Notes: a model not told the origin generated them from the sequence alone. Shown: positions 7,080 to 15,554, counted from the first letter of the stretch. The stretch: DNA of 20,295 bases from JAVBLD01 sp031553705 (GCA_031553705.1 JAVBLD010000031.1:1-20295); one strand, 5' to 3'. A program made the numbers and translations.

Positions 7080-8696
7080 TCAATATACAATTTTAACAAC
7101 ACCTTTCGATCTGTCAAAATTGGTCAGGTTCGGATAGCAATAATCAATCACATTAGGTGGTACCGGAACGATCCAACTACCTTTAGTCACATCGCTATAT
7201 GGCTGCAAAGTATAACTACCCAATATTTTCGTTACTCCATTGACTTTCTCATAATACTCATGGGTGATAGATTTAGCAACTGGCAAAACAGTATTCACCG
7301 CATATCTACGTAGATCAAACCAGCGATGTCCCTCATAACAAAGCTCTTTCTGACGCTCTTTACGAACAAACTCTATCAATGCATTTTTTTCTGTGGGTAC
7401 TATAGGCGGAACTTTGTAACGGGTAGTAAGAAACTCTTTCATTGTAGTCGCTGCACCGGCATCCCCTAAGCAAGCTTGCGCTTCTGCCTTATTCAGTACT
7501 ACTTCTGCATAACGCATTGAAACAACTTCATTAAAAGCAACATCTGAAACGATGGACACCGTATTTTTCGTAATCGGATCTTTTTCCGTTATAGAGGTAT
7601 GCGGCAATGTGTTCCTATACTTTCTTCCGATCAATAGCTCTTGTTGATAGGACAAGGTAAAAAAGGCAGAAAAACGAATATCGTTATCATCGAAAAGACT
7701 CTGAATATCAGGAGAAACTACATATGAATCACATTCCAGAACCGTCTGTGTGGTAGTTCCTCCTATTGGAGTCTTACGGGCTCCCGTCCCTTTAAAAAAA
7801 TCGAATACACCAAAATTCGTCCCTTGCGTAAAAATTACTTCCGGATTTTTTGCAGTTAAGAAAGACTTGCCGCTTCCCGGAGCATAATCCCTCACTAAAT
7901 TATATAAAGGATACCCCTCCACCTTATTCGCTGCCTTTATAGCCAATTCATACTCTTCCATATAAAGATAAACCCGGCTCAACAGAGCATAACAAGCCGC
8001 CGGGCCAACACGGAATTTAGAGCTTTTAGCGCTCACCTCTAAATAATTTACCGCCTGTTCCAGGTCTTTTACGATATTATCATACACCATTCCCGTACTA
8101 TTCCGGCTAAACTTAATCTCTTCAATAGCAGGGTCGGACTTCCAGGTCACATTCGCATGATCATCACGATTATTTTTATTGTACGGGGCTCCATAAATAT
8201 TAGCCAGCATAAAATAGTTCCATGCTCTGAGAAAATAAGCCTCTCCCAGAACCATATTCAATTGCCCTTCTTCTTTTGAATCGATGGGTTTAAAATCTAG
8301 CCCGGCATAAATAATCGAATTAAGCACCGAAATACGATGATAAAAAGCAGCCCAATCCTTATCGCCGCTATCTTTTCCTCCCGCATCTTCGAAAGGATTT
8401 TCATACCAACGGTGCATTCCTGCCTTTTGATAAAAAATAGCGCCGGTTATTTCCCGAAGATACAAATCGGAATAAACATCTTTTTCAATACACTCATCGG
8501 ACATTAAGTGGACATACAACATCGGAGCGCTTCCAAAAGTTGTTGTCTTCATGTAACATTCACCCACTAACAGCTCCTCCAAATCATTTATCGTACTTAC
8601 CGTCGCGGCATTCTGAGAATACTCTTCCAAAAAATTAGCGCAGGAAGAGAATAGAAGAATCACTGCTGTGCTGTAATATAATATGTTATGTTTCAT
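7080..8696 (-). CDS. SusD/RagB-family outer-membrane substrate-binding lipoprotein
   Basis: The 538-residue protein starts at the ATG complementary to 8694-8696; AAAGG lies upstream on the mRNA, and a GTG three codons earlier is the alternative. The lipobox is ILLFSSC (Cys19). The N-terminal SusD-like helical/TPR region includes YHRISVLNSIIYAG and the conserved LGEAYFLRAWNYFMLANIYG (about 150-169), the hallmark TPR helix of SusD. The C-terminal SusD domain has ERQKELCYEGHRWFDLRRY (about 447-465), highly typical of the family. The protein should cap the SusC barrel on the cell surface and bind the imported ligand. Eleven bases separate it from the susC stop, so the two are translationally close. 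With no CAZyme gene nearby, the ligand is unlikely to be predictable as a particular glycan. Confidence 0.97.
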   Translation of the reverse strand: MKHNILYYSTAVILLFSSCANFLEEYSQNAATVSTINDLEELLVGECYMKTTTFGSAPMLYVHLMSDECIEKDVYSDLYLREITGAIFYQKAGMHRWYENPFEDAGGKDSGDKDWAAFYHRISVLNSIIYAGLDFKPIDSKEEGQLNMVLGEAYFLRAWNYFMLANIYGAPYNKNNRDDHANVTWKSDPAIEEIKFSRNSTGMVYDNIVKDLEQAVNYLEVSAKSSKFRVGPAACYALLSRVYLYMEEYELAIKAANKVEGYPLYNLVRDYAPGSGKSFLTAKNPEVIFTQGTNFGVFDFFKGTGARKTPIGGTTTQTVLECDSYVVSPDIQSLFDDNDIRFSAFFTLSYQQELLIGRKYRNTLPHTSITEKDPITKNTVSIVSDVAFNEVVSMRYAEVVLNKAEAQACLGDAGAATTMKEFLTTRYKVPPIVPTEKNALIEFVRKERQKELCYEGHRWFDLRRYAVNTVLPVAKSITHEYYEKVNGVTKILGSYTLQPYSDVTKGSWIVPVPPNVIDYCYPNLTNFDRSKGVVKIVY

Positions 8697-8707
8697 TATT
8701 ATCACCT

Positions 8708-11700
8708 TTAAAAGTTAATATTAAGGCTCACCGTATAATTAGGACGAAGTGAAATATTTACGATATCCGTAGCGCCTGATTGTTCGGGATTCTGCCCCTT
8801 TAGCTTCTTGTCGCAAATAGTAAACAAGTTTGATCCGGAAAGAGAAACATAGGCATTCGACACCCTTACTTTTTTCAGGAAATCCTTATCAAAAGTATAG
8901 CGGAAAACAACCGACTGCAAACGCAAATAATCACCGCTTGCTACACGAAAATCAGAATTATCATACATAGCATATTTCGAATTGAAACTCTGATTCTTCA
9001 CCCAGGTCTGCTCTCTCCACCAACCGGAATAATCCTCTCCAGACTGCGATCCGGTCATTAATCCCGGGATATCGGTATACTTCTCATCGCCCGAGAATCT
9101 CCAACGGTTTACAAATTCAGCCCTCATATTGTTATGCGGGGGCGGCATCAATGTATTCGAGCCATCCCATGAACAAAGTTTAAACAACCTGATCTTGCTG
9201 CCTACGCTATAGGTCAGATTGAACGACAGTGAAAAATTACGGTAAGCAACATAATTGCCGATTCCTCCCTGCAAAACAGGAACCCGCCTACCGGATTCTT
9301 CCATAAGCTTAAACCAAACATCCTTTTTATCCGTCTCGGCCATAATATTATACAATGTCATCAGCTCAGTCTTGTTGGCATCTTCCAAACCTTTAAAAGT
9401 CGGGCGTCCGTGACTATCTAATCCGCTATATCGGAACGAGTAAAATGTGTTCAACGGACGGCCTGAAATAAATGCATTTCCGCTTAACAAATCAGCTAGC
9501 ATCAACTCATCCTGCAGTGCTCTATTATTTCGGTTAAGCGACTGATTAAGTAATTTATTCAATGCCTGACCGATCTGCGGGTCGATACGCCATACAAAAC
9601 CCCGTTTATCGTTACCTGAAATGGCCCGATCAATCACAGTAAACCTCAAATCCAGCTCGACCCCCTTATTCTCTACATCTCCGGCATTTACAACATAAGT
9701 GGTAATGCCATTCTGACTAGCCACTCTTTTGCTTAAAAAAGCATCGGTAGTCTTTTTATAATAAAAAGCAAGAGAACCGGAGACTTTGTTGTTTAAAATA
9801 CTGAAATCCATTCCGGCATTATAAGATTGGGTTTTTTCCCATTTCAAATCAGGGTTCGGATAAGCAGCAACAGTCGATGTATAGGACTCGTAATTAGTAT
9901 CATAACTCGTACCCCTGTTGACCGTCATCTTAATAGGCTGGTTATTTAACATATTTCCTTGTAAACCGTAAGAAAACCGCAATGCCAGATTATTGATCCA
10001 TCTTACATTTTTCAGGACATCTTCGGTAAGATTCCATCTGGCCGATGCCGACCATATAGGGAACAATTTTTCATTACTCCGGCTACCAAAAGCATTCGAC
10101 CAGTCCGCACGGGTATTGAAATTCAAAATATAGCGATTGTCATAAGCATACGTCAAGGTAAGATAAGCCGACATCAGGTTGGTCAGACCTTCGGTATATA
10201 CCGGTTGGCTATTGGCTAACCAACCCAGATACGCCCAATATTTGTCCACCTCAGCCTGTGTCTTAGCCGGAATAACTGCAAATCCCTTTCCTCTGTCTTT
10301 ATAATAACCCCGAAGTTCTTGAAGTACTACATCTTCGGAAGAAGATGAAAGCTCATAACCGAACATCGCATTGGTAAAATGTTTACGTTCATGGTCGATA
10401 TACTTATTATAATCGGCCTGCAAACGCAATGTATAATTATCATTGGTTATATTATTAGTCTTCAAAGTACCTCCAAAAGGACACATGTTCGTACTTGCAT
10501 CCCGGTCAGCCTGCAACGTTCTTACATAATGACTCTTTTCTCCAAACCATTCATCTTCATCTGTCGTACTGAACTGATACGATGCGGCCCCCAATAATTT
10601 AAAACTATTATTAAACTGATACTGAACCTGTCCCGTAATTCCAACTACTTTTTGATCTATATTTAGACTACTGTTATCCATCTCACTAATAATATTAAAC
10701 GGATAAGCGCTCTTATTATAATACCATAATTGTCCACCCTCGCTACGCAATGGTATAGCCCGGCTCATCTTGCTGGCATAACTCATTACGTTCAAACTTT
10801 TCGGATTGTACTCTTTATTGGTCACACTTCCGTTAATCCCAAATTGAGCAGAAAACTTATGATAATTGGCCGTCAACTTCAAACTGGAAGAATAGCGCTT
10901 GCTGTATTCATCTTTTACGTTCCCCTCTTCGTCAGCATAGCCTACAGAAGCGTAATAACGGATATTTTCGCTACCTCCGTTTAGACTAAGCGAATGACTG
11001 TTTGAAAAAGCATCCTGTGTCAAAATACCTAACCAATCAGTGTTCATCGTTTCGTACTTTTGAGCCTGGTGTTTAAACTCGTCAAATGAAATAATTCCAT
11101 CTCGATAATAATCTATATATGCCTTTTCGTAACCGATAAAATCGGTATATCCCGAATAGGCAGCTCCCTTTTCCATTAACTCTTTGGAGACCTCTACACG
11201 CTCTTTGGAATTCATCATATTAAAAGCCCGGTCGGTATACCTCGGACGCTGAGCAAACGTGCCGGAAAAAGTATACGATACACTCGGAGGGCCCACTTTT
11301 CCTTTTTTAGTAGAGATCACAATCACTCCGTTAGCTGCGCGGGCGCCATATAATGCGGTTGCCGCCGCGTCTTTCAACACATCTATCCGTTCTATATCAT
11401 CCGGATTTAATCCGGAAATGGCATTTCCCAATAAATTTACAAAATCCAGGTCATTCAACTGCTTAGGATCTACCTTAACCGGGTCTTGTTGTATGATACC
11501 GTCCACCACCCAAAGAGGTTCCTGATTTCCTAATATAGAAGAAGTTCCGCGAATCCTTAGTTTAGGAGTAGCACCCACCTGACCGGTGTTCTGCATATAG
11601 GTCAATCCCGGAACTCTTCCTTCCAACATAGCATCAATCCGGTTTATACCCGGCACTTCGATATCCTCTATTTTTACTGACGTAACGGCACTGGTTAAAT

Positions 11701-12364
11701 GGCGTTTGTCAATCTGCTGATAGCCGGTAACCACCACTTCCTCCATTTCGGTAATATCTTCCTTCAGAATAATGGACAAAGACTTCGCATCCTTTACTTC
11801 CACCTCCTGGGTTTTAAACCCAACAAATGAAAACACCAATACAACCTGACCTTGACCGGAGTGCGAAAATTTATATACACCATCTATATCCGTCGCAGTA
11901 CCTGTCGTCGATCCCTTTATACGCACCGTCACACCAGGCAACGGACTATTTTTCTCATCAAGCACAACGCCTGTAAAAAACGTCGTTTTCTTTTGATCAT
12001 CCTGGTTATTTGTTTTTACTACAATCAAGTTATTAACAATCTCCCAGTTATATTTCTCTCCTAACACTTTCTTCAACACCGACTCCAACTCCTCATCTTT
12101 CACGGACAAAGAGACTTTCTGATCGGTATCAACCCCCTTATCATTAAAGAAGAAGAAAAGATTAGTCTGCTTTTCCAGATCCTTAAAGACTTTGGATAAC
12201 TCCTCATTTTGGCACGATAACGAGACTTTAATCTGTTGCGAAAAACCTTCTGCTTTCACTTGAAGAAAAAATGCAAGTAAAATGAAAGAAGTAATTTTCA
12301 TACCACGCAATAGCTTTTTTAATAAATAACTTGACGCAGCAACTTTAAATTGCTTTTTTTTCAT
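8708..12364 (-). CDS. SusC/RagA-type TonB-dependent transporter with N-terminal STN signalling domain
   Basis: At 1218 residues this is a SusC with an added signalling module. After an unusually long basic N-terminus the signal peptide core is ITSFILLAFFLQVKA (24-38). The secretin/TonB N-terminal (STN) domain spans roughly 45-117 (VSLSCQNEELSKVFKDLEKQ, then VVNN-type end NNLIVVKTN). A carboxypeptidase-regulatory-like beta-sandwich follows (TGVVLDEKNSPLPGVTV to about 205), then the TonB-box-like MEEVVVTGYQ (207-216). The plug has RIRGTSSILGNQEPLWVVDG (271-290) and the SusC motif VLKDAAATALYGARAANGVI (about 329-348). The 22-strand barrel ends in NINF, with the terminal Phe used for BAM recognition. 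STN-bearing SusC proteins signal through FecR anti-sigma factors, and such a gene lies just upstream. The transporter moves SusD-captured ligand through the outer membrane with TonB energy; the ligand is unknown. Confidence 0.98.
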   Translation of the reverse strand: MKKKQFKVAASSYLLKKLLRGMKITSFILLAFFLQVKAEGFSQQIKVSLSCQNEELSKVFKDLEKQTNLFFFFNDKGVDTDQKVSLSVKDEELESVLKKVLGEKYNWEIVNNLIVVKTNNQDDQKKTTFFTGVVLDEKNSPLPGVTVRIKGSTTGTATDIDGVYKFSHSGQGQVVLVFSFVGFKTQEVEVKDAKSLSIILKEDITEMEEVVVTGYQQIDKRHLTSAVTSVKIEDIEVPGINRIDAMLEGRVPGLTYMQNTGQVGATPKLRIRGTSSILGNQEPLWVVDGIIQQDPVKVDPKQLNDLDFVNLLGNAISGLNPDDIERIDVLKDAAATALYGARAANGVIVISTKKGKVGPPSVSYTFSGTFAQRPRYTDRAFNMMNSKERVEVSKELMEKGAAYSGYTDFIGYEKAYIDYYRDGIISFDEFKHQAQKYETMNTDWLGILTQDAFSNSHSLSLNGGSENIRYYASVGYADEEGNVKDEYSKRYSSSLKLTANYHKFSAQFGINGSVTNKEYNPKSLNVMSYASKMSRAIPLRSEGGQLWYYNKSAYPFNIISEMDNSSLNIDQKVVGITGQVQYQFNNSFKLLGAASYQFSTTDEDEWFGEKSHYVRTLQADRDASTNMCPFGGTLKTNNITNDNYTLRLQADYNKYIDHERKHFTNAMFGYELSSSSEDVVLQELRGYYKDRGKGFAVIPAKTQAEVDKYWAYLGWLANSQPVYTEGLTNLMSAYLTLTYAYDNRYILNFNTRADWSNAFGSRSNEKLFPIWSASARWNLTEDVLKNVRWINNLALRFSYGLQGNMLNNQPIKMTVNRGTSYDTNYESYTSTVAAYPNPDLKWEKTQSYNAGMDFSILNNKVSGSLAFYYKKTTDAFLSKRVASQNGITTYVVNAGDVENKGVELDLRFTVIDRAISGNDKRGFVWRIDPQIGQALNKLLNQSLNRNNRALQDELMLADLLSGNAFISGRPLNTFYSFRYSGLDSHGRPTFKGLEDANKTELMTLYNIMAETDKKDVWFKLMEESGRRVPVLQGGIGNYVAYRNFSLSFNLTYSVGSKIRLFKLCSWDGSNTLMPPPHNNMRAEFVNRWRFSGDEKYTDIPGLMTGSQSGEDYSGWWREQTWVKNQSFNSKYAMYDNSDFRVASGDYLRLQSVVFRYTFDKDFLKKVRVSNAYVSLSGSNLFTICDKKLKGQNPEQSGATDIVNISLRPNYTVSLNINF

Positions 12365-12427
12365 AAATTTGAAAATTGAAGTTAAACACTATCCTCTCAC
12401 TGCTGCAAACAGGGACGAGGAATATTT
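12365..12427 (-). promoter_or_regulatory. Candidate ECF-sigma-dependent susC promoter region
   Basis: This 63-bp stretch lies between the hairpin after the anti-sigma gene and the susC start. It has no TAnnTTTG box, which fits use of an alternative sigma factor. It contains an interrupted inverted repeat, TCCTC (12392-12396) and GAGGA (12417-12421), 20 bp apart. The assignment rests on position and the absence of a primary-sigma box, not on a known consensus. Confidence 0.3.
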
Positions 12428-12456
12428 ACCAGTAGTTGCTTTCAGCAACTACTGGT
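12428..12456. promoter_or_regulatory. Perfect 13-bp hairpin between anti-sigma and susC genes
   Basis: ACCAGTAGTTGCT (12428-12440) pairs perfectly with AGCAACTACTGGT (12444-12456) around a 3-nt loop. On the minus strand it starts one base after the FecR stop codon. No U-tract follows in that direction; the T-rich flank (GGTTTTATTTT) is on the plus strand. It may be an mRNA 3'-end or processing hairpin that separates the regulatory and transport transcripts. Confidence 0.6.
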
Positions 12457-12457
12457 T

Positions 12458-13567
12458 TTATTTTAGCTTTATAACAGTTACATTTTTGTCTTTCACCGAA
12501 AAACGGGCATCCACCACCTTTTCAATCACTTTAAATATCTCCGCCGCAGGTAAATTCTTATCGATCATCCCGGTGAAAGTATACCCTTTGATTTCATCAT
12601 CAAGGAAAATCACCGTCAAACCATACCATCGTCGTATCTGTAACATGATCTCCTCCAGCGGCATCCGGTTAAAAATAAACATCCCCTCTTTCCAGCTGAT
12701 ATGTTCCCGAACATCTACCTTTTTTACGGTTAACTCCTTATCAGTACAATTGGCCTGCTCACCCGGAGATAAAATAACTTTTTGATCTCCTCTTGTCACG
12801 CTCACCTTTCCTTCCGCCAATGTAGTCTGTATTGCTTTTTTCTCGGGATAAGCATTAATATTGAAATGAGTCCCCAACGCTTCAACCTCCATACCCTTCA
12901 CCTCTACCCGGAAAGGATGCTCCGCATCTTTTGCCACATCGAAATAGGCCTCTCCTTCCAGAAAAACTCTACGCTCTTTGCCTGCAAAAATGGATGGGAA
13001 CTTCAGCTTACTATCGGAATTTAGGAACACCAACGTACCGTCGGAAAGCTGTAAACAATAATCGGCCGCCACCGGAACCTCTAACTGATCGTAGTTTTGT
13101 GTCGCTGGAACAGCATCTTTCTTATTATATATAATCTTTCTGTCCTCTTGCTGCACCTCCACTGTTTCATCGACAAAAAGATCCCTCTTCTTCTCGTTTG
13201 TCAGATTCAATACATCTCCGCTTGCCAGTGTCAAACGCACAGCATTTTTAGACTGCTCAAGAACCTGCACCGTTTGGGTAAGTTGATCCTGCCGAGTGGC
13301 CCAAAAATAAAAGCCGCTACCGAACAATGCCAACGGAAGGATAACTACAGCAGTATACCGAAGCAATCGTTTCTGAGGCAACCTGTGTCTGCTGCGAGAA
13401 CAAACATTTACCCATATTTCGTTGTAGTCGGGTTCCGCCGCACCGGCGATTTTATACATCCGGTCAATCACACGCCGCACTTCCGGATCGCCTTTTTCTG
13501 GAGATATATCGCCATCCGGATAAAGAATTTTCCATGTTTTTTGAAATAACTCCTCGTTTTTTGCCAT
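12458..13567 (-). CDS. fecR: FecR-family anti-sigma factor (DUF4974 type)
   Basis: The 369-residue inner-membrane protein starts at the ATG complementary to 13565-13567 (MAKNEELFQKTW). An in-frame ATG 14 codons upstream would add a stretch unlike the family. The cytoplasmic N-terminal part (1-68) is the sigma-binding region. One membrane segment follows (LRYTAVVILPLALFGSGFYFWA, about 69-90). The periplasmic FecR domain runs about 163-260, with QLSDGTLVFLNSDSKLKFP and FLEGEAYFDVAKDAEHPF as family signatures. The C-terminal DUF4974-type domain (about 296-369; FNRMPLEEIMLQIRRWYG) is the STN-interacting end. The protein should hold the ECF sigma inactive until the SusC STN domain signals ligand binding. 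It lies between the sigma and susC genes, 212 bp downstream of the sigma stop. Confidence 0.96.
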   Translation of the reverse strand: MAKNEELFQKTWKILYPDGDISPEKGDPEVRRVIDRMYKIAGAAEPDYNEIWVNVCSRSRHRLPQKRLLRYTAVVILPLALFGSGFYFWATRQDQLTQTVQVLEQSKNAVRLTLASGDVLNLTNEKKRDLFVDETVEVQQEDRKIIYNKKDAVPATQNYDQLEVPVAADYCLQLSDGTLVFLNSDSKLKFPSIFAGKERRVFLEGEAYFDVAKDAEHPFRVEVKGMEVEALGTHFNINAYPEKKAIQTTLAEGKVSVTRGDQKVILSPGEQANCTDKELTVKKVDVREHISWKEGMFIFNRMPLEEIMLQIRRWYGLTVIFLDDEIKGYTFTGMIDKNLPAAEIFKVIEKVVDARFSVKDKNVTVIKLK

Positions 13568-13779
13568 TATCACATTTTTTGCCGTTACAACATAAATGCA
13601 CTTGAACATCGAGAAAGGGTGAAAAGAATACGAAAAATCTTACCGAAAATATTCATTATATTGAAAAAATATCCGTACTGTGTACGAGAACATTCCCGTA
13701 ATAAGGGTTACACGAACATAATATAACAGAGAAAATAAACAAACTACACAAGATTCCCGCCGCTAAAAGAATATTTAGA
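13568..13779. other. 212-bp spacer between ECF sigma and anti-sigma genes
   Basis: This is longer than the usual spacing of such a pair. It holds a short dyad CGTAC-TGT-GTACG (13674-13686) and, on the minus strand, TATTTTCG (13644-13651), a one-mismatch -7 box that could give the anti-sigma gene its own start. No terminator with a U-tract is visible, so co-transcription remains possible. No coding region was found. Confidence 0.4.
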
Positions 13780-14367
13780 TTATTGGGTTATGCCCATCAC
13801 TAAGAGAATACTCAAAAACAAAGGCATAAGAGCCATATCATTAGGATTTTTCCGGATATTTTCCTTGATCTTTTTATAAGCTATCTTTATTTGCGATTTC
13901 ACCGTATTTACAGACACCTCCATCGCCTGGGCAGTGTCCGTATAACTCATCCCTTCTATAACAGCCATTACAAATATTTTCCGGCAACTCTCCGGCAAAG
14001 AGTCTACAAGCCGGCGAATCTGTTCCAGTTTGGAAGTCATATCTTCCTCATCCTCACCTAACAGCTCCTGTTCCTGAACAATCTTTCCCGCGTGTTCGGT
14101 ACGAACCTTCAAATGACGGAAATGATTTAAGATATAATTTTTAACGCTTTTACGTAAATAATTTTCTATCGGATGGCGGTCGTCGATCTGATCCCGGTGG
14201 CTCCATAGATAAACAAAGCTTTCCTGCACAGCATCCCTCGCCACATCTTCGTCATTCACTATTCCCATAGCTATAAGGTATAAACTCCGGGAATATTCCC
14301 GGAACACCTGTTCAAAAGCCCGGATATCTCCGGCTATCAACCTGCGAATGGTACTGTTTTCTTCCAT
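13780..14367 (-). CDS. ECF-type RNA polymerase sigma factor (RpoE/FecI-like)
   Basis: The 195-residue protein has the two-domain ECF layout. Sigma region 2 spans about 8-88 (AFEQVFREYSRSLYLIAMGIV, then DAVQESFVYLWSHRD for -10 recognition). Region 4 spans about 113-170 (LPESCRKIFVMAVIEGMSY, HTH TDTAQAMEVSVNTVKSQIKIAYKKIKE) and recognises the -35 element. The linker (98-112) is acidic. Unusually, the C-terminus is a hydrophobic tail, MALMPLFLSILLVMGITQ (178-195). It is the first gene of the locus and has its own TATCTTTG box upstream, so basal expression is probably by the primary sigma. It should direct transcription of susC and the genes behind it when FecR releases it. Confidence 0.96.
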   Translation of the reverse strand: MEENSTIRRLIAGDIRAFEQVFREYSRSLYLIAMGIVNDEDVARDAVQESFVYLWSHRDQIDDRHPIENYLRKSVKNYILNHFRHLKVRTEHAGKIVQEQELLGEDEEDMTSKLEQIRRLVDSLPESCRKIFVMAVIEGMSYTDTAQAMEVSVNTVKSQIKIAYKKIKENIRKNPNDMALMPLFLSILLVMGITQ

Positions 14368-14391
14368 GTGCCTTTTCCGCTATGTAACAAA

Positions 14392-14399
14392 CAAAGATA
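14392..14399 (-). promoter_or_regulatory. -7 box (TATCTTTG) of the ECF sigma gene
   Basis: On the minus strand TATCTTTG is an exact match to the Bacteroidetes TAnnTTTG -7 consensus, 24 bp before the sigma-factor ATG. The -33 element is weak (TTTA-like near 14416-14419). The divergent small-membrane-protein gene carries the same octamer at 14463-14470. Confidence 0.6.
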
Positions 14400-14462
14400 A
14401 AACTAAATTTTAAGATAAATAGGGTTCGCCATAATGAATGGGCAACTATTCATTAAAATTTT

Positions 14463-14470
14463 TATCTTTG
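14463..14470 (+). promoter_or_regulatory. -7 box (TATCTTTG) of the small membrane protein gene
   Basis: TATCTTTG matches TAnnTTTG exactly and lies 35 bp before the ATG at 14506. It sits inside the longer reading frame that starts at 14434, which is a reason to prefer the downstream start. Confidence 0.6.
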
Positions 14471-14505
14471 TCCGTAATTATCAAGATAATCATAAAAAAA
14501 TACCT

Positions 14506-14781
14506 ATGAAAGACCGCTTATGGATTGGTTGGCTTGCCGGAATGATTGCTCCCTCAATTGTAATACTTTTATTCTGGTCATTAAGATTCAATGACCTATC
14601 TATCGGCGAATGGATTCAGCAAGCTATTGTCTTAAAAGTGCATTCGAAAATTATCTCTATCGGAGTATTTTTCGCGGACCTTGGTCTTTTTTTCCTTTTT
14701 CTGAGATTAAACAAATATAACGCCTCAAAAGGCGTTATTCTTGCTGTTTTTATTTACTTTTTTCTCTTTCTGTTCTTATAA
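14506..14781 (+). CDS. Small integral membrane protein, function unknown
   Basis: The frame gives 91 residues from the ATG at 14506 (MKDRLWIGWLAG). I chose this start over the ATG at 14434 because the latter lies upstream of the TATCTTTG box and adds a Bacteroidetes-untypical extension. Three hydrophobic segments are visible, about 6-26, 47-67 and 75-91, the last ending the protein. No motif identifies a family. It resembles the many short uncharacterised Bacteroidetes inner-membrane proteins. It is convergent with the DUF308 gene, with only five bases between the two stop codons. Confidence 0.65.
   Translation: MKDRLWIGWLAGMIAPSIVILLFWSLRFNDLSIGEWIQQAIVLKVHSKIISIGVFFADLGLFFLFLRLNKYNASKGVILAVFIYFFLFLFL
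14717..14738. terminator. Hairpin inside the end of the small membrane protein gene, possible terminator for the convergent gene
   Basis: ATAACGCC (14717-14724) and GGCGTTAT (14731-14738) form a perfect 8-bp stem with a 6-nt loop. Read on the minus strand it lies about 50 bases past the DUF308 stop and is followed by ATTTGTTTAAT. It may therefore end that transcript from within the coding sequence of the opposing gene. Confidence 0.4.
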
Positions 14782-14786
14782 CACGG

Positions 14787-15401
14787 CTATTCGTCGTATT
14801 GTGCATCCTCTATATCACTATCCTCCATTCTCTTCATCTTCTCTTTCCGGTCACGTTCTTTTCTGAGCTTATTGATGCTGTATTGGTTGATCAGGTCGGT
14901 AATACCATAAAAAACCGATGTTATCCCAAACATAATCATAATGCCTTCTATCGATTTAAACGGATTAAATACAATAACTATACCTGCCAATAATATCAAC
15001 ACCGGGAAAACATAACTCACCGAAGCGACATACCCGTATTGTCTTGCTGCTATCAGCGTCACAAACTGTCCGATGGCGGCAAACACAAGCACAATCCCAA
15101 GCACAAACATAGAGATAGCGACAAATACCGACGGCATACATATCAATAATAAACCTAAAATGACCGCACCTATTATGCTGACCGAGTATATACCGCTATG
15201 CTGATTCTCTTTCTTATTCCTGTATGTATTCCAAAAAGAGATCAATCCGGTACCCAAAAAAATCACACCTATCAGCATAATAATAAATCTGGGGGCAGCA
15301 CCCGGCCATATAATCAATACAATACCCAGCAAGATCGACAAAACAGCACGATAGATCGCATTTCTATAGCTTTCAAATGTATAAACAACTTTCATTTGCA
15401 T
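14787..15401 (-). CDS. HdeD/DUF308-family membrane protein
   Basis: The 204-residue protein has six hydrophobic segments, about 15-33, 37-57, 72-90, 93-118, 128-147 and 150-172. Internally repeated G-x-x-L/V-x-x-x-P turns appear in LLGIVLIIWPGAA (24-36) and ILLAGIVIVFNPF (136-148). This is the repeated two-helix pattern of DUF308, which includes the E. coli acid-resistance protein HdeD. The C-terminus (178-204) is cytoplasmic-type, first basic (RKERDRKEKMKR) and then acidic (MEDSDIEDAQYDE). Two adjacent ATGs (codons 1 and 3) are possible starts. The biochemical role of the family is not established; a stress-related membrane function is the usual guess. The gene stands alone between a convergent and a co-directional neighbour. 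Confidence 0.9.
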   Translation of the reverse strand: MQMKVVYTFESYRNAIYRAVLSILLGIVLIIWPGAAPRFIIMLIGVIFLGTGLISFWNTYRNKKENQHSGIYSVSIIGAVILGLLLICMPSVFVAISMFVLGIVLVFAAIGQFVTLIAARQYGYVASVSYVFPVLILLAGIVIVFNPFKSIEGIMIMFGITSVFYGITDLINQYSINKLRKERDRKEKMKRMEDSDIEDAQYDE

Positions 15402-15554
15402 GTAATTTAAATTTTTCTTCTTTACTTTTGGCGATAACCTTAACCTTCCTCACGAACCTGTTCCATTTATTTTCAAACGAAAGTAGGTATTTTTTTGTTA
15501 TAATGTTAAAACAAATAAGTAAAAAATCACATTTCACTATATATCACGTAGTTT

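Noticed and set aside
12369..12785. 138-codon plus-strand frame opposite the anti-sigma gene
   Set aside because: Lies antisense to a well-supported FecR gene, and its translation shows no domain.
13097..13549. 150-codon plus-strand frame inside the anti-sigma gene
   Set aside because: Antisense shadow of the FecR coding region with no family features.
13674..13686. CGTAC-TGT-GTACG as a terminator between sigma and anti-sigma genes
   Set aside because: Five-base arms and no U-tract on either strand; too weak to call.
14434..14505. Longer N-terminus for the small membrane protein
   Set aside because: The extra 24 codons overlap an exact TAnnTTTG box, so they would precede or span the transcription start.
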